From: Devosia sp. 2618
Lineage (GTDB): Bacteria; Pseudomonadota; Alphaproteobacteria; Rhizobiales; Devosiaceae
DNA length: 64,000 bases
Reading direction: 5' to 3'
Assembly: GCF_040546815.1 (NCBI RefSeq)
Contig: NZ_JBEPOO010000001.1
Location: forward strand, 1,860,001-1,924,000
Shown: one piece after another, positions 62,885 to 64,000 of the stretch
Layout: every line of letters begins with the position of its first letter
How positions within the stretch are numbered: position 1 is the first letter of the stretch
The notes under the pieces: model-generated
Databases searched by the model: none
What the model was told of the DNA's origin: nothing
What the model saw: the letters and a program-made list of their open reading frames with translations, nothing else
Made by a program: the position numbers and the translations under genes

Positions 62885-63718
62885 CTAGAGGCCGTAGAAG
62901 CGTTCGGCGTTGGTGGCCCAGACCTTTTGCTGGTCGTCTGGCGACAAGGGTTTCAGCGCGTCGGCAACGACACCGACCCATTTGCCGTAGTCGGCAACCA
63001 AATTGACCACGGGCCAATCGCTGCCGAAAACCAGCCGGTCGGGGCCGAAAATGTCGATGACGGTTTCCAGATAGGGTTTGACCCGATCGGGCGTCCAATC
63101 GGGGCCATCTTCCGTCAAAAGACCGGAGAGCTTGCAATGCACATGGGTCAGGTCACGGAACTGTTCCATGTCGCGCGCCCAGGCATCGTGCTCGCCCTTG
63201 TTGATGGCAGGCTTGGCCATGTGATCGACGATTACCGGCAAGGTGGGGTAGCGCTCGATGAAGCGCACGGTATTGAGAATGTGGCGCGGTTTGATCAGCG
63301 CATCAAAACGCAGGCCGAGGTCGAGAGCGGACTGGATGGCCGGATCGAGATCGGGGCGCAGGATCCAGTCATCGTCCGGCAGGTCCTGCAGATATGGACG
63401 AATGCCCTTGAGCGATGGGCTGCGCGCCAATTGCTCGAGATTGCCAGCAACGCCCTGCCCCAGCATATCGACCCAGCCGACAATGCCGCGGATGAAGCTG
63501 TGGCCATTGGCGAGGCCCAGCAGGTAGCCGAGTTCTTCGACGGTCGAGCCCGCAGATACCAGCACGCAGCCTTCAACATTGTACTGGTCCGCCCAAGGCT
63601 TGGCGTCGACCGGGCCATAGTCGCGATAGAGCACTTCGAGTTCTGGCGACATCCAGAGCGCATAGCTATGCTCCAGCGCCAGCGTCCAGAAATGCATGTG
63701 TGTATCGATGCGTCGCAT
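62885..63718 (-). CDS. Amidohydrolase, L-fuconolactonase-like (COG3618)
   Basis: A 277-residue amidohydrolase_2 protein. Metal or active-site features: MRRIDTHMHFW with the two His, HSFIRGIVGWVD, LKGIRPYLQDLP, VIVDHMAKP, HVHCKLSGL, and RLVFGSDWPVVNL with Asp. Fuconolactonase and related sugar-lactone hydrolases show this set. GGGAG lies 6 bases before ATG 63718. It lies between an SDR and the importer, consistent with dehydrogenase then lactonase steps of non-phosphorylative sugar breakdown. Confidence 0.85.
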   Translation of the reverse strand: MRRIDTHMHFWTLALEHSYALWMSPELEVLYRDYGPVDAKPWADQYNVEGCVLVSAGSTVEELGYLLGLANGHSFIRGIVGWVDMLGQGVAGNLEQLARSPSLKGIRPYLQDLPDDDWILRPDLDPAIQSALDLGLRFDALIKPRHILNTVRFIERYPTLPVIVDHMAKPAINKGEHDAWARDMEQFRDLTHVHCKLSGLLTEDGPDWTPDRVKPYLETVIDIFGPDRLVFGSDWPVVNLVADYGKWVGVVADALKPLSPDDQQKVWATNAERFYGL

Positions 63719-63738
63719 CACGTTCTCCCAAATGGCTG

Positions 63739-64000
63739 CTAGAAAATCCGAAGACCGGCCAGCAGTCCACCGTCTGCAGTAAACTCGGCACCGGTGCAGA
63801 ATCCGGAGCGCTCGCTCGCCAGAAATCCGATGAGTTCGGCAATCTCAAGGGCAGTGCCCAACCGACCCAGCGGAACCGGCTTGGCGAACTCCTTGTACAT
63901 ATCCTCGACACTTCTGCCGTTGCCATTCGCCTTGGCAAAATGCTCCTGCATCGGGGTGATGATCGAGCCCGGACAGACCGTGTTGGCGCGGATGCCGTGC
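63739..64000 (-). CDS. SDR family oxidoreductase, C-terminal part
   Basis: Open to the right end of the window; only the last 86 residues are present. HGIRANTVCPGSIITPMQEH and VPLGRLGTALEIAELIGFLA followed by SGFCTGAEFTADGGLL are the C-terminal marks of classical SDRs. It would be the first dehydrogenase (e.g. L-fucose dehydrogenase) in the cluster, but substrate residues and active site lie outside. It is 20 bases upstream of the amidohydrolase gene on the same strand. Confidence 0.85.
   Translation of the reverse strand, partial: HGIRANTVCPGSIITPMQEHFAKANGNGRSVEDMYKEFAKPVPLGRLGTALEIAELIGFLASERSGFCTGAEFTADGGLLAGLRIF

Overview
The window reads as chromosomal DNA of an alphaproteobacterium of the order Hyphomicrobiales (Rhizobiales), most likely a Devosia-like organism. 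This is an inference from gene content: a BamE / CBP3-chaperone / DUF177 / plsX / fabH / ihfA / MerR block, an LdtR / L,D-transpeptidase / DUF6163 block, a BA14K protein, DUF6898, a bifunctional Rsh, and the type of the porin. Genes are dense and mostly in short operons with 4-bp ATGA overlaps. I saw no rRNA, tRNA, CRISPR array, insertion sequence or prophage.

Layout. 1-6.6 kb is myo-inositol catabolism (end of iolD, iolE, a small DUF3329 membrane protein, iolB) facing a periplasmic-binding ABC importer with iolG. 6.7-16.3 kb is core housekeeping: MerR, ihfA, fabH, plsX, DUF177, CBP3, bamE, an orphan immunity-like gene, nusB, a degenerate ribD, nrdR, glyA, BA14K, DUF6898. 16.4-19 kb is the cell-wall L,D-transpeptidase with its regulator LdtR and DUF6163. 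19.1-22.6 kb carries hemB, RDD, bpt and an EEP-fold hydrolase. 22.7-32.1 kb runs leftward as rsh, acpS, lepB, rnc, era, recO and parC, broken up by repeats. 32.5-39.3 kb holds rpoZ, a NYN protein, smpB, dapA, a soluble lytic transglycosylase, an alpha/beta-fold protein without its nucleophile, and a three-gene envelope operon (multi-repeat OmpA protein, 37-residue membrane protein, membrane-anchored HHH protein). 42.2-53.6 kb is accessory: a porin, an SDR, nagA with its GntR regulator, SRPBCC and DUF2934 proteins, a phosphoesterase, a lipid kinase, a PAP2 enzyme, and a MarR-controlled HlyD/DUF2955 exporter. 53.6-64 kb is a sugar-uptake region: DeoR with an MFS transporter, two tandem FadR-type regulators, and a leftward cluster (SDR, L-fuconolactonase-like amidohydrolase, ABC importer, 2-keto-3-deoxy-L-fuconate dehydrogenase-like SDR) that looks like non-phosphorylative L-fucose or related deoxysugar catabolism.

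Main points for a second look: (1) the second ABC permease of the fucose-type cluster is interrupted by one in-frame TAA; (2) RibD has lost the catalytic Glu of its deaminase (HAA for HAE), its reductase domain is eroded, and no other riboflavin gene is beside it; (3) the alpha/beta-hydrolase-like protein after the transglycosylase has Gly where the nucleophilic Ser belongs; (4) the OmpA / microprotein / HHH operon has five internal repeats of no type I recognise; (5) a ~125-bp palindromic repeat family occurs as full, half and stem-only copies, one of them abutting the iolE start; (6) several well-formed candidate operators sit next to their likely regulators (MarR, DeoR, GntR, LdtR, IolR-type).
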